The translations under genes and the position numbers were made by a program. DNA of 64,000 nt from Madurella fahalii (taxonomy: Eukaryota; Ascomycota; Sordariomycetes; Sordariales). Shown here piece after piece: positions 48,601-60,700 of the stretch. Position 1 is the stretch's first letter, and every line of letters starts with the position of its first letter. The notes under the pieces were generated by a model. It made no database searches. It was not told where the DNA came from and was given only the letters and a program-made list of their open reading frames with translations. The stretch is from the NCBI GenBank assembly GCA_029876055.1, contig CM056875.1:1798001-1862000 (forward strand). The letters run 5' to 3'.

Positions 48601-51600
48601 CTGGGGTTGCATTCTCAGCCAAACCGACTCCACAGTGAGCGAATTTTGCCCAAATATATCTCGTGTGCTGATTGGAGGGCGGCTATTCCATCTGAGTTCG
48701 CAGCCAACTGAGCACACCCAAACCTATTTCCGTTTCTGTGCATTACGATGGCACAAAACCCCAGTCATCCTGATGCGATGTCGTAAACGCGAATGTGGCT
48801 GATGACTTTGTTTCTGAAACGAAGCCAGCCCCAATGTTGCACAAGAGGAATTAGCTTCTCTTCAGCGCGCAGCAATCTCAAAGATGGCATCATTTTAAGA
48901 TGTGGACCGTGTGATTCGTTCCGTTCTCTTCGAAGGAGTACCTGAAAAAGGTGGAGAACCTTGTTTTGCGAAAGCCACACTCACTCACTGTACACGTGCA
49001 TTATCCCATCTTTCTTCCTCCATCCTCATTCTAGATACACACCACTTCCTATCTTGGGTAATTATCTCGAATAATCTCGAGGGGAAAAATAATGCCAGTA
49101 ACCGGGGTAATTTCTGAAAAATGACCGGCCTCCCGTTCAACGCACAGGGCTTGACGCTACGTCCCGTGTCTAACAACGGGAGCACCCCGGGCATGGCTCA
49201 GCTTCCCCAGCTCGTCCCTGGCTGCCAGCAACCACCAGCACGAACATGTCGGCGCGGCCATTACTAACGCCCCAACCTTCACATCGTTCTCCCACCAGCT
49301 CTTGAGCCTATGGTGGCTTGCCGCGGCTTCAGCCACTGACTCTGGACATTTAATCAGCACCCACTACGGCTCATGCAACCGCTGGTTTGAGGCCGGCACT
49401 TTTGGCCCCCAGATGACTGAGCCGTAAGGCCGAGACGGAGATCTTCCCAACGAGAGCATCGCGCAATCACCTCAGTAAGAGACAGCTTCAAGTAGACGGA
49501 CGATGCTCTGTCTATTTTTGTCTGCACACTTCGTCACACAAGGACTGGCTGGATTCAAGATTCCTATCTTGCCGACCCCAATATCAGCGTGGAACCAGAG
49601 CCACTACCGAAGTTCTCCGCATCGGTCTGCGTGTTTCAGATAGCACTGCCCCCTAGAGTAAACTGGCTGCCTGGGCTGTCAAGTAACAAATAGAGGAAAG
49701 CATCCTCGAGGGATTTCTGCCAGGAACAGGCCTCTGCCGGCGGCGGAACCGGCATTGAACAGCCTGCTCTGATCTTCGCGTGGCAGAGCGATGCACATCT
49801 TCGCTGGGGTGGTTGATGATCCCGCCAATGGGTGGGCGCAATTTCGTCCACCCCTTGGACGGGACAGCGATTCCCCGCACCTGGCTTCAAATTCGCCTGC
49901 CTGCCTGTTCGTTGATCTACCAAGGCAGCATGCCCTAAACAGCCGCCAACAAGCGCAGCCGGAACGGTCACCTTTGTCCGGTCTTATCGTGGCTTGCCCG
50001 ACCAAGGTGACTGGCGAATAAGAACGGCCTAGTCGGAGGTGTGCATACTGCGAGCTGCAGGAGAAGACAAGACAGACCAACTGCTACTGCAGTCCACCGT
50101 CACAGACAAGCAGGGTTTGGGGGCATTCAGCGGGAAGGCTCGGTTCGACGCGGGACCGGGTACACCTGATGCCGCGCAAGATAACCTACTGCCCACGTTT
50201 TCAAATCATCGGACCCGAAGACGCGCTAGCAAAGACCGTTGGATCGGCCTGCCCGTTTGAACGTCGTAATAGGAATAGAGACCCTGTCAGGTCCCAACGC
50301 GTGATTCCAAAACCCGGGGTGGGGAATGACGAAATATTGATCGCGACAAGGTCCTGTCAGGTTGTCGAGGTCCTTCCCATGGCCTGACGCCGGGGCAACC
50401 GGCAAGTGTATTCTTGCGTGGGAGACGGGTGAGGCGGGGCTCACAGGGCCAGCCGGTGTGGGGGGGGGGGGTGGGGGGGGGTGATCCGTGTCTCGTCTCT
50501 TTCCAGCCGCACCCCTGCTTTGCCCGTTGCGTTTGGGATATCGTTCTCGAAAGCTTCCATGCATCCTCTGTGCCGCCGACTTGCTGGTAGCATTCACTGA
50601 AACCCTTGCCGGCCATGATAACCCCGACCGACATGTCAGACTCCCATTACGAAGCCTTCTGACGCGGGCTGCGAAGAAATGGACACACCACCACGAGGTG
50701 GTCTGGCGGGTTAAGGTTGCATGCCAACGCAGCCGATGGTGTGCGAGATTGGAGCGTTGCTATGCAGACGAAGCTAGATGGGAAAGACGGAAGAGGGGTG
50801 TGGGATTTCAAGCCTTGCCAGGAACCACGCCCCATCGGGATGTTTTGAAACATCTGATCATTGAAAGAATCCGTCGTTGGTTGCAAGCGCACTGAGGCAA
50901 CGAATTAAATCTGTGCTAAAAACAGATTCGTATCATGAGAAGAGAAGAACACTCCACTCACATTATCAACCTCCAGCTGAGATGTCGGTTAGCGGTTGCT
51001 GCATCCTGTATTGTAGGGTTACAGGAGGAAGAACGACCTCATGTAGGTACATATAGGCTTGGCCGTCAGGGCGGGCTGCCCATGGTGATTACTGCTTTAG
51101 GACACGCCAGTCTCAGGGCCCAGCCCGCGGGGTCGTATGCGGGCAGCTAAGGCGGCGTCCAAACCACGTGGAAGCCCACCGGGATCCGGACAAGAGCAGG
51201 CGGCGCAACCGGCACAGGCCTCGAAGAAACCAGTCCACTTCACCGACGGGAGCTGAGGCACGACGGGCGTAACAGCGCCGGGCCGTTGGCTAGAACTTGG
51301 CCGTCACCGGCATCAACGCCGCTCGCCTCACCCATTGCCCCGCCACGATTCCCCAGGTGAACAAGATCGGCCGGCTCGCCTGGGATCGTGTACACAGGCG
51401 GGGCGGGACAACCAAAAGGCCGCAGCAGCGGGAACGGCGTTGCGCGGAGAAAGGTACGGAAACTCGAGAAAGGTTCCATGGCAGGAGCAAGACGCCTGCA
51501 CCAAGTCCTGTCAGTGTCAAGTGCTGTTGCATTGAGCCATTCAGCTGCGGGAGACAAAGTGTCAACCCCGAGAGTCGACCGGGGATTGGTCGGTAGGAAA

Positions 51601-52326
51601 GCGGGATCGGAAATACCGTTGCTGCCCTTGCGGTTGGCGCGAGCCCGCTTCGCTGCATCTGCCGCCATCACGAAGGGACGGGACAGACAGACGCGAAAGT
51701 GTTTCAATTAAACAGCGCTCAACTAAGGCTGGCAGGTCTGCATGAAGGGGGATTTCCCCGTGTTCCGCGTCCCATGGTTTCCGGTGTTCGAAGAGCGACG
51801 GCTGAACCATTTTGTCGCTGGTATCCGGGGCACGAACCAGCTTTTGCAAGTTTCGGTCGGGCGGGCCGGCTGCCAGCTGCCCAGCTCACCACTCGTTAGC
51901 GGCACTTGCCGTGTCCGCCTCATCTTCGGTGTAGTTGGCACACCGAAGCACTGACCCGCTTGCGTCTGATGCAGCTCGCGTCGCCACCAGGCAGCAAACC
52001 ACGTGATAAGCGACTTCAACTTTTGATGCTGTTCACAATCTCGTTGCGATTGATCAGGCGGCCAGAGCGGTTGCTGTCGAGGGAGCCAGGCTCGGAGTAT
52101 TGGGAACAGGCGTCTGAGGTGTTTGCGAGTCGCCACGCGTGGTGGATTTCAAGTTTGCCAAAATTCAAGGTCCTCCAGTTGCAATCGCAGCCACACGGAG
52201 GATCGCCGGAACCACGACTTTGGAATTGAACGGCTGGTTGACCCGGGATTTTCCATCCAGATTTTTCAGCAATAGAAGATCGTTTCCGGCACGTTGATGG
52301 TCGCCGCGCGCAAGTAAATTGTCACT
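42628..52326. other. 9.7-kb gene-poor divergent region, C2H2 factor / RAD3
   Basis: No supported gene. The 900 bp next to the C2H2 start is pyrimidine-rich on the minus strand and contains long open frames (42471-43325 and 42911-43519) that look like leader/uORF sequence rather than proteins. G-runs occur at 46911-46923 and 50460-50481, and a T-run near 47862-47873. No tRNA or transposon was recognised. Confidence 0.5.
50460..50481 (+). repeat. Interrupted poly-G tract
   Basis: Twelve G, one T, nine G in non-coding DNA. Such a run can form a quadruplex and is also prone to sequencing length error. Confidence 0.7.
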
Positions 52327-55270
52327 ATGGAGTTCAACATCGAGTAAGCTGGGCAGGTCTCTCACCCGCAACGCCTCGCGGCTGACGTGACGGCAACAGC
52401 GATCTGCCCGTTCTCTTCCCCTACCCCCGCATCTATCCAGGCATGTATCTCTCCGGAATGCCCCTTTCTCCCAAGTCGCTAATATGTAGTCAGAGCAATA
52501 CGCGTACGTCCGTGACCCAGCCATTTTCCCGTGGGCCTTGACTGACGTTAAATGCTGCCCGATAGCTACATGGTCGACTTGAAGAGTGAGCCTCGCCAGG
52601 ACTGAGAGACGGTATGAACCGATCAACTTGCTGGCCAGTACTAACATACTTCAGGGACTCTCGATGCTGGCGGAAATTGCGTCTTGGAGATGCCTTCGGG
52701 CACAGGAAAGACGGTTACCCTACTTTCCCTCATCGTTGCATATCAGCAGTACTACCCAACACACCGCAAGCTCATCTATTGCTCTCGTACGCCATCATGC
52801 CTGCGGCCAAAACCCCAGTTCGCCATGGCTAACCGCTCTCTCTAGGGACAATGTCCGAGATCGAAAAGGCCCTAGTCGAGCTGAAGGCCCTCATGAAGTT
52901 CCGTGCAGAACGACTCGGATATGAAGAGGAATTTAGAGCTCTCGGGCTAAGTAGCCGAAAGAACCTTTGTTTGCACCCGTCAGTAAAACGGGAGAAGAGC
53001 GGAACAATCGTCGATGCACGCTGCCGAAGCCTGACAGCAGGCTTCATCAAGGAGAAAAAGGAGAAAGGCGAGGACGTCGATGTCTGTGTCTACCATGATG
53101 TACGTATCTCTGACCACTGGCTTGCCACATGCGATGGCGTATTGTCTGACTTGTTTTCTGGAGAACCTCGACCTCCTCGAGCCCCACAACCTAATACCTA
53201 ATGGAGTTTGGACATTTGACGGCATTCTGCGTTACGGGGAACAACACAAGCAATGCCCCTATTTCACCGCTCGGCGGATGGCACGTTATCCCCCCACTAA
53301 ACACCCCCATGTTACTGCCGCTGACTTTCATGGTGCAGATGCAATATTGTAATGTCATCATCTACTCGTACCACTATCTTCTAGACCCCAAGATTGCCGA
53401 ACGCGTGTCCAAGGATCTAGCGAAGGACAGCATTGTCGTGTTTGACGAAGCCCACAATATCGACAATGTGTGTATCGAGGCTTTAAGTACAGATATCACC
53501 GAGGACTCATTGAGAAGGGCGACGAGGGGCGCCCAGAACTTAGAGAACAGAATCAACGAGATGCGGGATTCAGACCAGCAGAAGCTGCAGGATGAGTACG
53601 AGAAGCTCGTCAACGGGCTCAGGGGCGCTGATGAAAGCCGCCAGGAAGACGCCTTCATGGCAAACCCAAGTGAGTACATTAGTTGGACCCGCTAGATAGA
53701 CCCGACTTTTGCTGACTGCTTCAGCTCTTCCCGATGATCTACTCAAGGAAGCCGTGCCGGGCAACATTCGAAGGGCAGAGCATTTCGTCGCATTCCTGAG
53801 AAGGTTCATCGAGTACCTCAAGGTTAGTTATCTCAAATACGCGCCATCCGCTTCTAGCTCATCCGCTGACCGTTCGCCTAGACGAGAATGAAGGTGCGGC
53901 AGGTGATATCCGAGACACCGCCATCCTTCCTAGCCCACCTGAAAGAATACACCTTCATCGAAAAGAAGCCCCTAAGATTCTGTGCGGAGCGGCTGACCTC
54001 TTTGGTGAGGACACTTGAGCTCACCAATATCGAGGATTACCAACCATTGCAAGAGGTTGCGACATTTGCGACCCTTGTAGCAACCTACGAGAAAGGTTTC
54101 CTCTTGATCCTCGAGCCTTACGAATCGGACACTGCCGAGGTGCCGAACCCAGTTCTGCACTTTACGTGTTTGGATGCCGCGATTGCCATCAAACCCGTTT
54201 TTGACCGGTTTAGTTCGGTCGTCATCACATCGGGGACCATCTCGCCGCTCGAGATGTATCCCAAAATGCTCGACTTCCCAACTGTCGTCCAGGAATCATA
54301 CAGCATGACCCTGGCGAGAAAGTCTTTCTTGCCCATGATCGTGACGCGAGGAAGCGACCAGGCTTCGATATCCACAAGCTTCCAAGTCCGTAACGAACCT
54401 AGCGTTGTCAGAAACTACGGCAACCTTTTGACTGAGTTCGCCAAAGTCACGCCTGACGGCATGGTGGTGTTCTTCCCCTCGTACCTCTACATGGAGTCTA
54501 TCATCAGCATGTGGCAAGGCATGGGTATCCTCGACGAGGTATGGAAGTACAAGCTCATCCTAGTCGAGACGCCCGACGCGCAGGAGACGTCGCTCGCGCT
54601 CGAGACGTACCGAACGGCATGTTGCAACGGGCGCGGCGCCGTGCTCCTATGCGTCGCGCGCGGCAAGGTGTCGGAGGGCATCGACTTTGACCACCAGTAC
54701 GGGCGCGCGGTGCTCTGCATCGGCGTGCCGTTCCAGTACACCGAGTCCCGCATCCTCAAGGCGCGCCTCGAGTTCCTACGCGAAAAGTACCGCATCCGCG
54801 AGAACGACTTCCTCTCGTTCGACGCCATGCGCCACGCCGCCCAGTGCCTGGGCCGCGTGCTCCGTGGCAAGGATGACTACGGCTTGATGGTGCTCGCGGA
54901 CCGCCGCTTCCAGAAGAAGCGCGCCCAGCTGCCGAAGTGGATCAACCAGGCCCTGCTCGACGTCGACACCAACCTCAGCACAGATATGGCTGTTAGTAGC
55001 GCCCGCCGCTTCCTCAGGAACATGGCGAAGCCCTTCAGCGCCAAGGATCAGGAGGGCGTCAGCACCTGGAGCATGGACGATCTGAGACAGCACCAGGAAA
55101 AGATGGGCGAGGAGAGGATCAAGGAACTCGAGGCGGCGCGCGACAATGAGCAGCGGAATGCGCAGATGGTTGCTAGGGCTGCGACTGTTGTTGGCCAAAA
55201 CCGGGAAAGTGACTATGAGATGGATGAGGACGACGAGGCCGAGCTGATGGCGCTGGATAATGCCAGCTGA
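52327..55270 (+). CDS. RAD3: TFIIH 5'-3' DNA helicase Rad3/XPD
   Basis: Iron-sulfur helicase of TFIIH that opens DNA in nucleotide excision repair and is structurally needed for Pol II initiation. Ten exons: 52327-52343, 52400-52440, 52494-52503, 52566-52585, 52655-52786, 52846-53099, 53164-53280, 53339-53669, 53725-53822, 53882-55270. They total 2409 nt, 802 residues. Walker A MPSGTGKT spans 42-49 (Lys48) and DEAH 233-236. Four cluster cysteines are C115, C133, C154 and C189. Helicase-2 motifs include VVFFPSYLYME, ARGKVSEGIDFDH and AAQCLGRVLRGKDDYG. An acidic tail ends the protein. Introns 2 and 7 use GC donors, and exon 3 is 10 nt. The intron 6 acceptor is GAG, preceded by a CTGAC branch and a T-rich run. 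The joins reproduce the yeast and Neurospora reading IYPEQYAYM and RRMMQYCNV. Confidence 0.97.
52441..52493 (+). other. RAD3: GC-AG intron 2 of RAD3
   Basis: The exon ends CCAG and the intron begins GCATGT and ends GTCAG, with a GCTAAT branch about 15 nt upstream. No GT donor in reach keeps the conserved frame. Confidence 0.85.
52494..52503 (+). other. RAD3: 10-nt microexon 3 of RAD3
   Basis: AGCAATACGC supplies the end of Glu20, all of Gln21 and Tyr22, and two bases of Ala23. Skipping it shifts the frame and loses the conserved EQYAYM segment. Confidence 0.88.
53281..53338 (+). other. RAD3: GC-AG intron 7 of RAD3
   Basis: The exon ends at an ATG codon, the intron starts GCACGT and ends GTGCAG, with a GCTGAC branch. 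The join gives ARR-M-MQYCNV, matching the family. Using the nearby GTTATC donor leads to a stop after the join. Confidence 0.8.
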
Positions 55271-55773
55271 GCATTTAAGTTACAAGATTGAATACGGAAT
55301 AGACGCTGGTATCTGGCCTGCAGTGGTGCTTATCAGACTACCTTAGATTTAGGCCAACACATTATCGCCACGTTTCCCTTCGACCTGAATAGAATTGCTG
55401 GACAAATGGATGAACCCCGCATCGTGACGGTTTATGGAACAACATCGGCCTATTCTGTTCCCTAGGCGAGAAAGGCGTATCCAGAATGGTTTCCGTCCAC
55501 CATCATATTATGTTGTGTGGGCTGGAGCGTGCATGCCATGTCAATGAAGGAGAGTTCCATCCCAAGCCTCTGCCAAACACGGATGACCCAGGTAGCAAAG
55601 CCTGGCTAACCATATATTGGGATCTTCAAGTAGATTGGTCGGAAAAGAGTTCTCCTAAGACTATCGAGGTGGACCGAGGCCTGTGAATATCCGCTGTGCT
55701 CCGTAACCCTCTAGACTAATACGTGGCCAACAATGAATAGCAAGCCGTTTTGTATGCGTGTCCGAATACATCA
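55271..55773. other. Convergent 3' region, RAD3 / PRP3
   Basis: 503 bp between stop codons of two convergent genes. No gene or RNA was seen. Confidence 0.7.
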
Positions 55774-57240
55774 TCATGGTGTGTTCTTCGCTTGCGTCCA
55801 GAAACTATCCATCTTTCTCTGGGCAAGAAACTCCCTCGCCTCTTGGTCCGTCTCACATATCTTGCTCCCCCACTTCTTAAACGCCTGGGCCTTGGTTTCA
55901 CCCTCAAAGAGCAGCACACACTTGTTCCCGGACAGGTCCTTCAGCTGCCCTTTTTCATCCTCAGCTTTGAGCCACTCCCGCGCCGCGGTGCTCTGGCCCC
56001 CAGTAGAGATAGCAGAATCCTTCTCCCGCGACGGCATTGACTCGGTCCAGTTGATGCGGCGGAGCATCAGCTTTTTGTAGTTGTTTATGCTATGCTCACC
56101 GCCTTCGACGATGACAAGGTTGAACTTAGGGTGCATGATACAAATGCCGTTGAGGCCGTTCTGGGTCGCGTTGATGCTGATCTTGTAGCGGTGCTGGCCG
56201 TTGGCAAGACTGTTGATCTTGAACACGAGAATGTGGATGCCCTTGGCCGCGTCCTTGGCCTGGTTCGCGGCGAGCTTCTCGTTCCGTTGCTCCTTGGTGA
56301 GCTTGCGCTCCTCGTTGGCCTGCATATGCTTCTCGAAGCGCGCGGCAATCTCGCGGTTGACGCGGGCCTCGACTGCCGTCGGGTCTTTCACTGCCTCTTC
56401 GCCCAGCACACGCATCAGGTTGGATTTCTTGACCTTTGGAGGCGGTGCTGGTTCGAGACCCAATCTAATCTTGGCTTGTTTCTCCTTGAGCTCCATCATG
56501 CGCCGCTGTCGCCGAAGTTTTTGTTGTTCTTTAGGCGTCAGGTACATGGGTTTAGGCTCTGGGGCAAGCTTGTCTTGCGGCGGCTCAATGACGACGGGGT
56601 GTTGGATGTATTGTGTGACGATGCTGTCTGGGGTGGTCACTTTTAGGGACTGCGGGATGTTGCTGTAATCCTTCCCGTCGATGAGCCCTTCATCCCACCA
56701 CTCCAGATCCGGCGGCGCCTCGATGATAAATGCCTTCTCAGCGTCTCGATCTTCCTCCAAGCCTGCCTTCCGGGCCTGCTCGGCAATCCGCTTTTTCATC
56801 TCCTCCAGAGCAGCCTGTCTCCGCAGCGCGTTGGCCTGCTGGATGTATTTGCCCTTCTGATTGAAGATAAGCTGCCGCGATTCTCTCGCCTTGCCCGTGG
56901 ACCCATGGCTGGAATCGAGGTACGGATTGGCGCGGGGACCGTCATGCGTCGCCGTCGAGAGGCCGAGCGGTCTCCCTTTAGAAGCTTTGGAGACATCGTG
57001 CGTAGACCTCTGACCGGATGATGTCCTGAGAGAGTCCCCCGGCTTAATAGGCGCGCTGAGGTCGGCGAGAGCAGGGTGGAGAGGCATGTTGAGCCCGCCC
57101 TTCGCTTTTGCGCTACCAACAGCGGCCGCGACACGGGCCTTGAGCGCTGCCATCCGGTCGGCAGCCGACTCCGTCTTCTGAATCCTTGACGAAGCGTCAT
57201 GGCGAGGGCCGAGCCCGCCGGGCTGCTGGCTCCGATCCAT
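55774..57240 (-). CDS. PRP3: U4/U6 snRNP protein Prp3
   Basis: Binds the U4/U6 stem II and 3' region and holds the U4/U6.U5 tri-snRNP together before spliceosome activation. It is a single-exon gene of 488 residues, close to yeast Prp3 (469). The disordered N-terminus is followed by the PRP3 domain: LIFNQKGKYIQQANALRRQ near 128, EWWDEGLID, then a long basic helix around KEQQKLRRQRRMMELKEK. The C-terminal ferredoxin-like RNA-binding domain (DUF1115) starts near 331 with GIHILVFKINSLANGQHRYK and contains LNGICIMHPKFNLVIVEGG and the aromatic NWTES. It lacks the PWI domain of animal Prp3, as fungal members do. Divergent from RPA190, sharing 544 bp. Confidence 0.96.
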   Translation of the reverse strand: MDRSQQPGGLGPRHDASSRIQKTESAADRMAALKARVAAAVGSAKAKGGLNMPLHPALADLSAPIKPGDSLRTSSGQRSTHDVSKASKGRPLGLSTATHDGPRANPYLDSSHGSTGKARESRQLIFNQKGKYIQQANALRRQAALEEMKKRIAEQARKAGLEEDRDAEKAFIIEAPPDLEWWDEGLIDGKDYSNIPQSLKVTTPDSIVTQYIQHPVVIEPPQDKLAPEPKPMYLTPKEQQKLRRQRRMMELKEKQAKIRLGLEPAPPPKVKKSNLMRVLGEEAVKDPTAVEARVNREIAARFEKHMQANEERKLTKEQRNEKLAANQAKDAAKGIHILVFKINSLANGQHRYKISINATQNGLNGICIMHPKFNLVIVEGGEHSINNYKKLMLRRINWTESMPSREKDSAISTGGQSTAAREWLKAEDEKGQLKDLSGNKCVLLFEGETKAQAFKKWGSKICETDQEAREFLAQRKMDSFWTQAKNTP

Positions 57241-57784
57241 GGGTTCTAGCTATGCCGGTGCTGTTCCGCTCTATTCGCGTGTGGGCGGTCGTTCGAGGCA
57301 AAGGTAGAAGTGATTCTGCCTGTCGGGATGCTACAGGAGCCGCCCGCGTAATATCCGCGTCAGCGCCTGGTTCGAGCGCGATATCGATGCTGATTGCAGC
57401 GGTGGACGTGCTGATTTAGCGGGAATGACGCGGTGGCAGCGTTGGTCTCTGGATGCGAGATGGATGATGAGCCGAAGCAGGGCACTTCTCGATCTTGGCT
57501 TCTCGGCTTGTCGTGACGAGCTCCAGCGGCGGGCCCAGGTGAATGGGCGCCCCACACCTACCTGTGGGGTTCTGCCCCGTCCGACCGCCAAAAAATATTC
57601 TTCCCTTGAGCTCGATCTTCAATCCCCCACCAATCACGCCGTCGAGCGCTGCCATCCTGAGAAGAGAGTGTCCTGTTGTGAACGAGTCGACCTCACAGCC
57701 CGTGCGAAAGTTCATAATTCCTTCTCCCAACGGGAGCAGTGCCATGCGGGAACACTAGGCTGACCCTCCGCCCGTTTGCCCAGC
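57241..57784. promoter_or_regulatory. Bidirectional promoter region, PRP3 / RPA190
   Basis: 544 bp between two start codons. It holds a GATGAG (57466-57471), the core of the yeast PAC element, and an A-rich AAAAAATATT (57590-57599) that loosely resembles RRPE. In yeast these elements mark ribosome-biogenesis and Pol I genes. Each match is short and may be chance. Confidence 0.4.
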
Positions 57785-60700
57785 ATGAATATCGCACAGC
57801 CCGTGGGGTCGTCGCTTGAGAGCGTCGAGTTCACGTTTCTCTCCGCCGACGAGATTCGTGCCATTTCCGTCAAGCGCATCGAAAATGACAGCACCTTCGA
57901 CAGCCTCCTGAATCCAGTCCCCGGCGGTCTGTACGACCCGGCACTGGGTTCCTGGGGCGACTCACTGTAGGCTGTTCCGTCGTCTGAGCAGCAAATGAGT
58001 TTCAACTGACCTTGCGTGCAGATGCCGGACATGCAATCTGAACCAGGCGCAATGCCCTGGGCATCCGGGACACATCGAACTCCCCGTGCCCGTGTACCAC
58101 CCGGTATTCATGGACCAAGCTTACCGTTTGCTTCGAGCCCAGTGTGTGTACTGCCACCGGTTCCGGATGCCGCGTCACGAAATTCACAGGTACACCTGCA
58201 TGCTCCGTCTGCTACAGGTCGGATTGCTCCACGAGGCGCAGATGATAGATTCCTTTTCTGCGAGCGAGTTCGGGGAGCATGTCAAGAGGCTGAGGTTAAG
58301 CGATGTTCCCGATTTGGAGGATGACGAGGCCGAGGAGGAGGGCAACAATCTCCACGAGACAGCTATGCGCACACGGGAAGCATACGTACGCCAGGTCCTG
58401 CGAGAACACTGCACAAAGATCAATATTGGAGACATCAGGAAAGGTAAACATGAGGGTGCTTCCGAGATGAGGCGGGCCCTGATCAAGGAGTTCTTTGCCC
58501 AGATTGTCAAGGAGAAGAGGTGCAGGACTTGCGACGGCATATCACCTGTGTACCGAAAAGACCGTTGGGTCAAGATCTTCGAGCGCGACCTCAGCGAAAA
58601 AGAGAGGGCGACCATGGCGCAGACAGGCAGGAAACGAATCGACGCTCTGGCCCTAAGCCGGAAGGCTAAGAAGCACAGCGATCTCGCTGAAGACGAGGGC
58701 ATTGCGGACGTCGACTCATCCGAGGAATCAACCGGAGAGCGCGAGAGCGAGGGTGAGGGTGAAGGTGAGGAGCTTGATGAGAACGGCGACGTGATCATGA
58801 CGGATGCCCCGGCCAAGCCCAAGGCGGCCAAGTCTAAGCAAGCAAGACCCGCACAGCGGTACCTCAGTACTATGGAGGTAAAGAGCCGGCTCGAGTTGCT
58901 CTTCCGACAGGAACAGGAGCTGCTCTCACTGCTCTACAGCTCGAAACCCCGGCCCAGGGATTCCAAGGCCCTCACGGCCGAGATGTTCTTCATCTCGACA
59001 CTTCTCGTCCCACCCAACCGGTATCGCCCAGAGGTACGTGCTTGATTGAGTCCTCGAGAACTACGCTGGGACCCGAACTAATTCCCCCGAATCAGGCCCG
59101 TATGGGTGACTCTCAAATTTCCGAGGCGCAGCAGAACAGCCTCTACAAGATGATCCTTAGAAGTGCCGCGTTAGTAGCGCAAATCTCACGAGAAATCAAC
59201 GGCGAGAGTAAGGAAGCCAGCGAGGGCCGGAGGGCAAGGGATATGAGCTCGCTGTATCAGGCGTGGATGGAACTCCAGGACGCCGTCAACTCCTTGATCG
59301 ACCGCGACAAAAACCCGGTCCAGGGCGCCGCAGCAAAGCGGAATGAAGAAGGCATCAAGCAGAAGCTCGAGAAAAAGGAGGGTCTGTTCCGAAAGAACAT
59401 GATGGGCAAGCGTGTCAACTACGCTGCCAGAAGTGTCATTTCCCCGGACCCGAATATCGAGACAAACGAGATTGGCGTTCCTCCTGTCTTTGCTAAGAAG
59501 CTCACATACCCCGAGCCGGTGACGAGCCATAACTTCAAGGATCTCCAGTGAGTCGCCCCGATATGTGTCTTTATGTTGCGTTCTACGGCGTGGGGATGGG
59601 CTCCGCCGCCAATCCTGGGACCACAGCCATGGCTAACCGAAGTACCAACCAGGCAAGCTGTCATCAACGGTGTTGGTAAGTTTACCCAACTCACTCGTTT
59701 GAGCTTGGTATAGAAGATGTTAACCTGTGTGCCCAGACAAGTGGCCCGGTGCCTCGGCCATCGAGAACGAGAATGGCCAAATCGTGAATCTCCGGACCAA
59801 GTCTCTCGAGGACCGTGTATCTCTGGCAAACCAACTGCTCGCCCCAACGGGAAATAACTTTAGCGGCCTGCGGAATAAGAAGGTCTATCGGCATCTGACC
59901 AACGGCGATGTGGTGCTAATGAATCGGCAACCAACACTCCATAAGCCCTCGATCATGGGCCACCGAGTCAGGGTTCTGCCAGGGGAGAAGACGATCCGTA
60001 TGCATTACGCGAACTGCAACACCTACAATGCGGACTTTGACGGTGACGAGATGAACATGCATTTTCCGCAAAACGAGATTGCGCGTGCCGAAGCACTTCA
60101 GCTGGCCGACACGGACCACCAATACATCTCTGGGACAGCCGGAAACCCACTTCGTGGTCTCATTCAGGACCATTTGTCCGTTTCCGTGGCTCTATGCAAC
60201 AAGGACGTCTTCTTCGAGCGGGATGACTACCAGCAACTCGTGTACAGCGCTCTCCGGCCAGAGAGCGGGCACATCACGGGCGAGAGGATCGAGCTTGTAC
60301 CTCCTGCAGTGATCAAACCGGCGTGCCGCTGGACCGGCAAACAGGTGATCACCACAATTCTCAAAAACATCAGGCCAGCAGACTGCGGCGATCTGTGGAT
60401 GAACGGTTCCTCCAAGATCAAGGGTCGCAGTTGGGGTGAAGACTCGGAGGAGGGTCAGGTAATGTTCCGCGACGGCGAGTTTATCAGCGGCATTCTCGAC
60501 AAATCACAACTCGGCCCGAGCGACGGAGGCCTGATCCATGCGGTGCACGAAGTCTACGGTCCGTCAATTGCAGGCAAACTCCTCAGCAGCTTGGGCAGAC
60601 TTTTGACACGGTACCTGTCTATGATCGCCTTCACTTGCGGCATGGACGATCTTCGCATGACACCACAGGGAGAGAAGGACCGCAGGGAGACGATCAAGGC

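Noticed and set aside
32895..52326. Degenerate transposon or RIP-mutated block
   Set aside because: No AT enrichment, target-site duplications or transposase remnants could be seen by eye.
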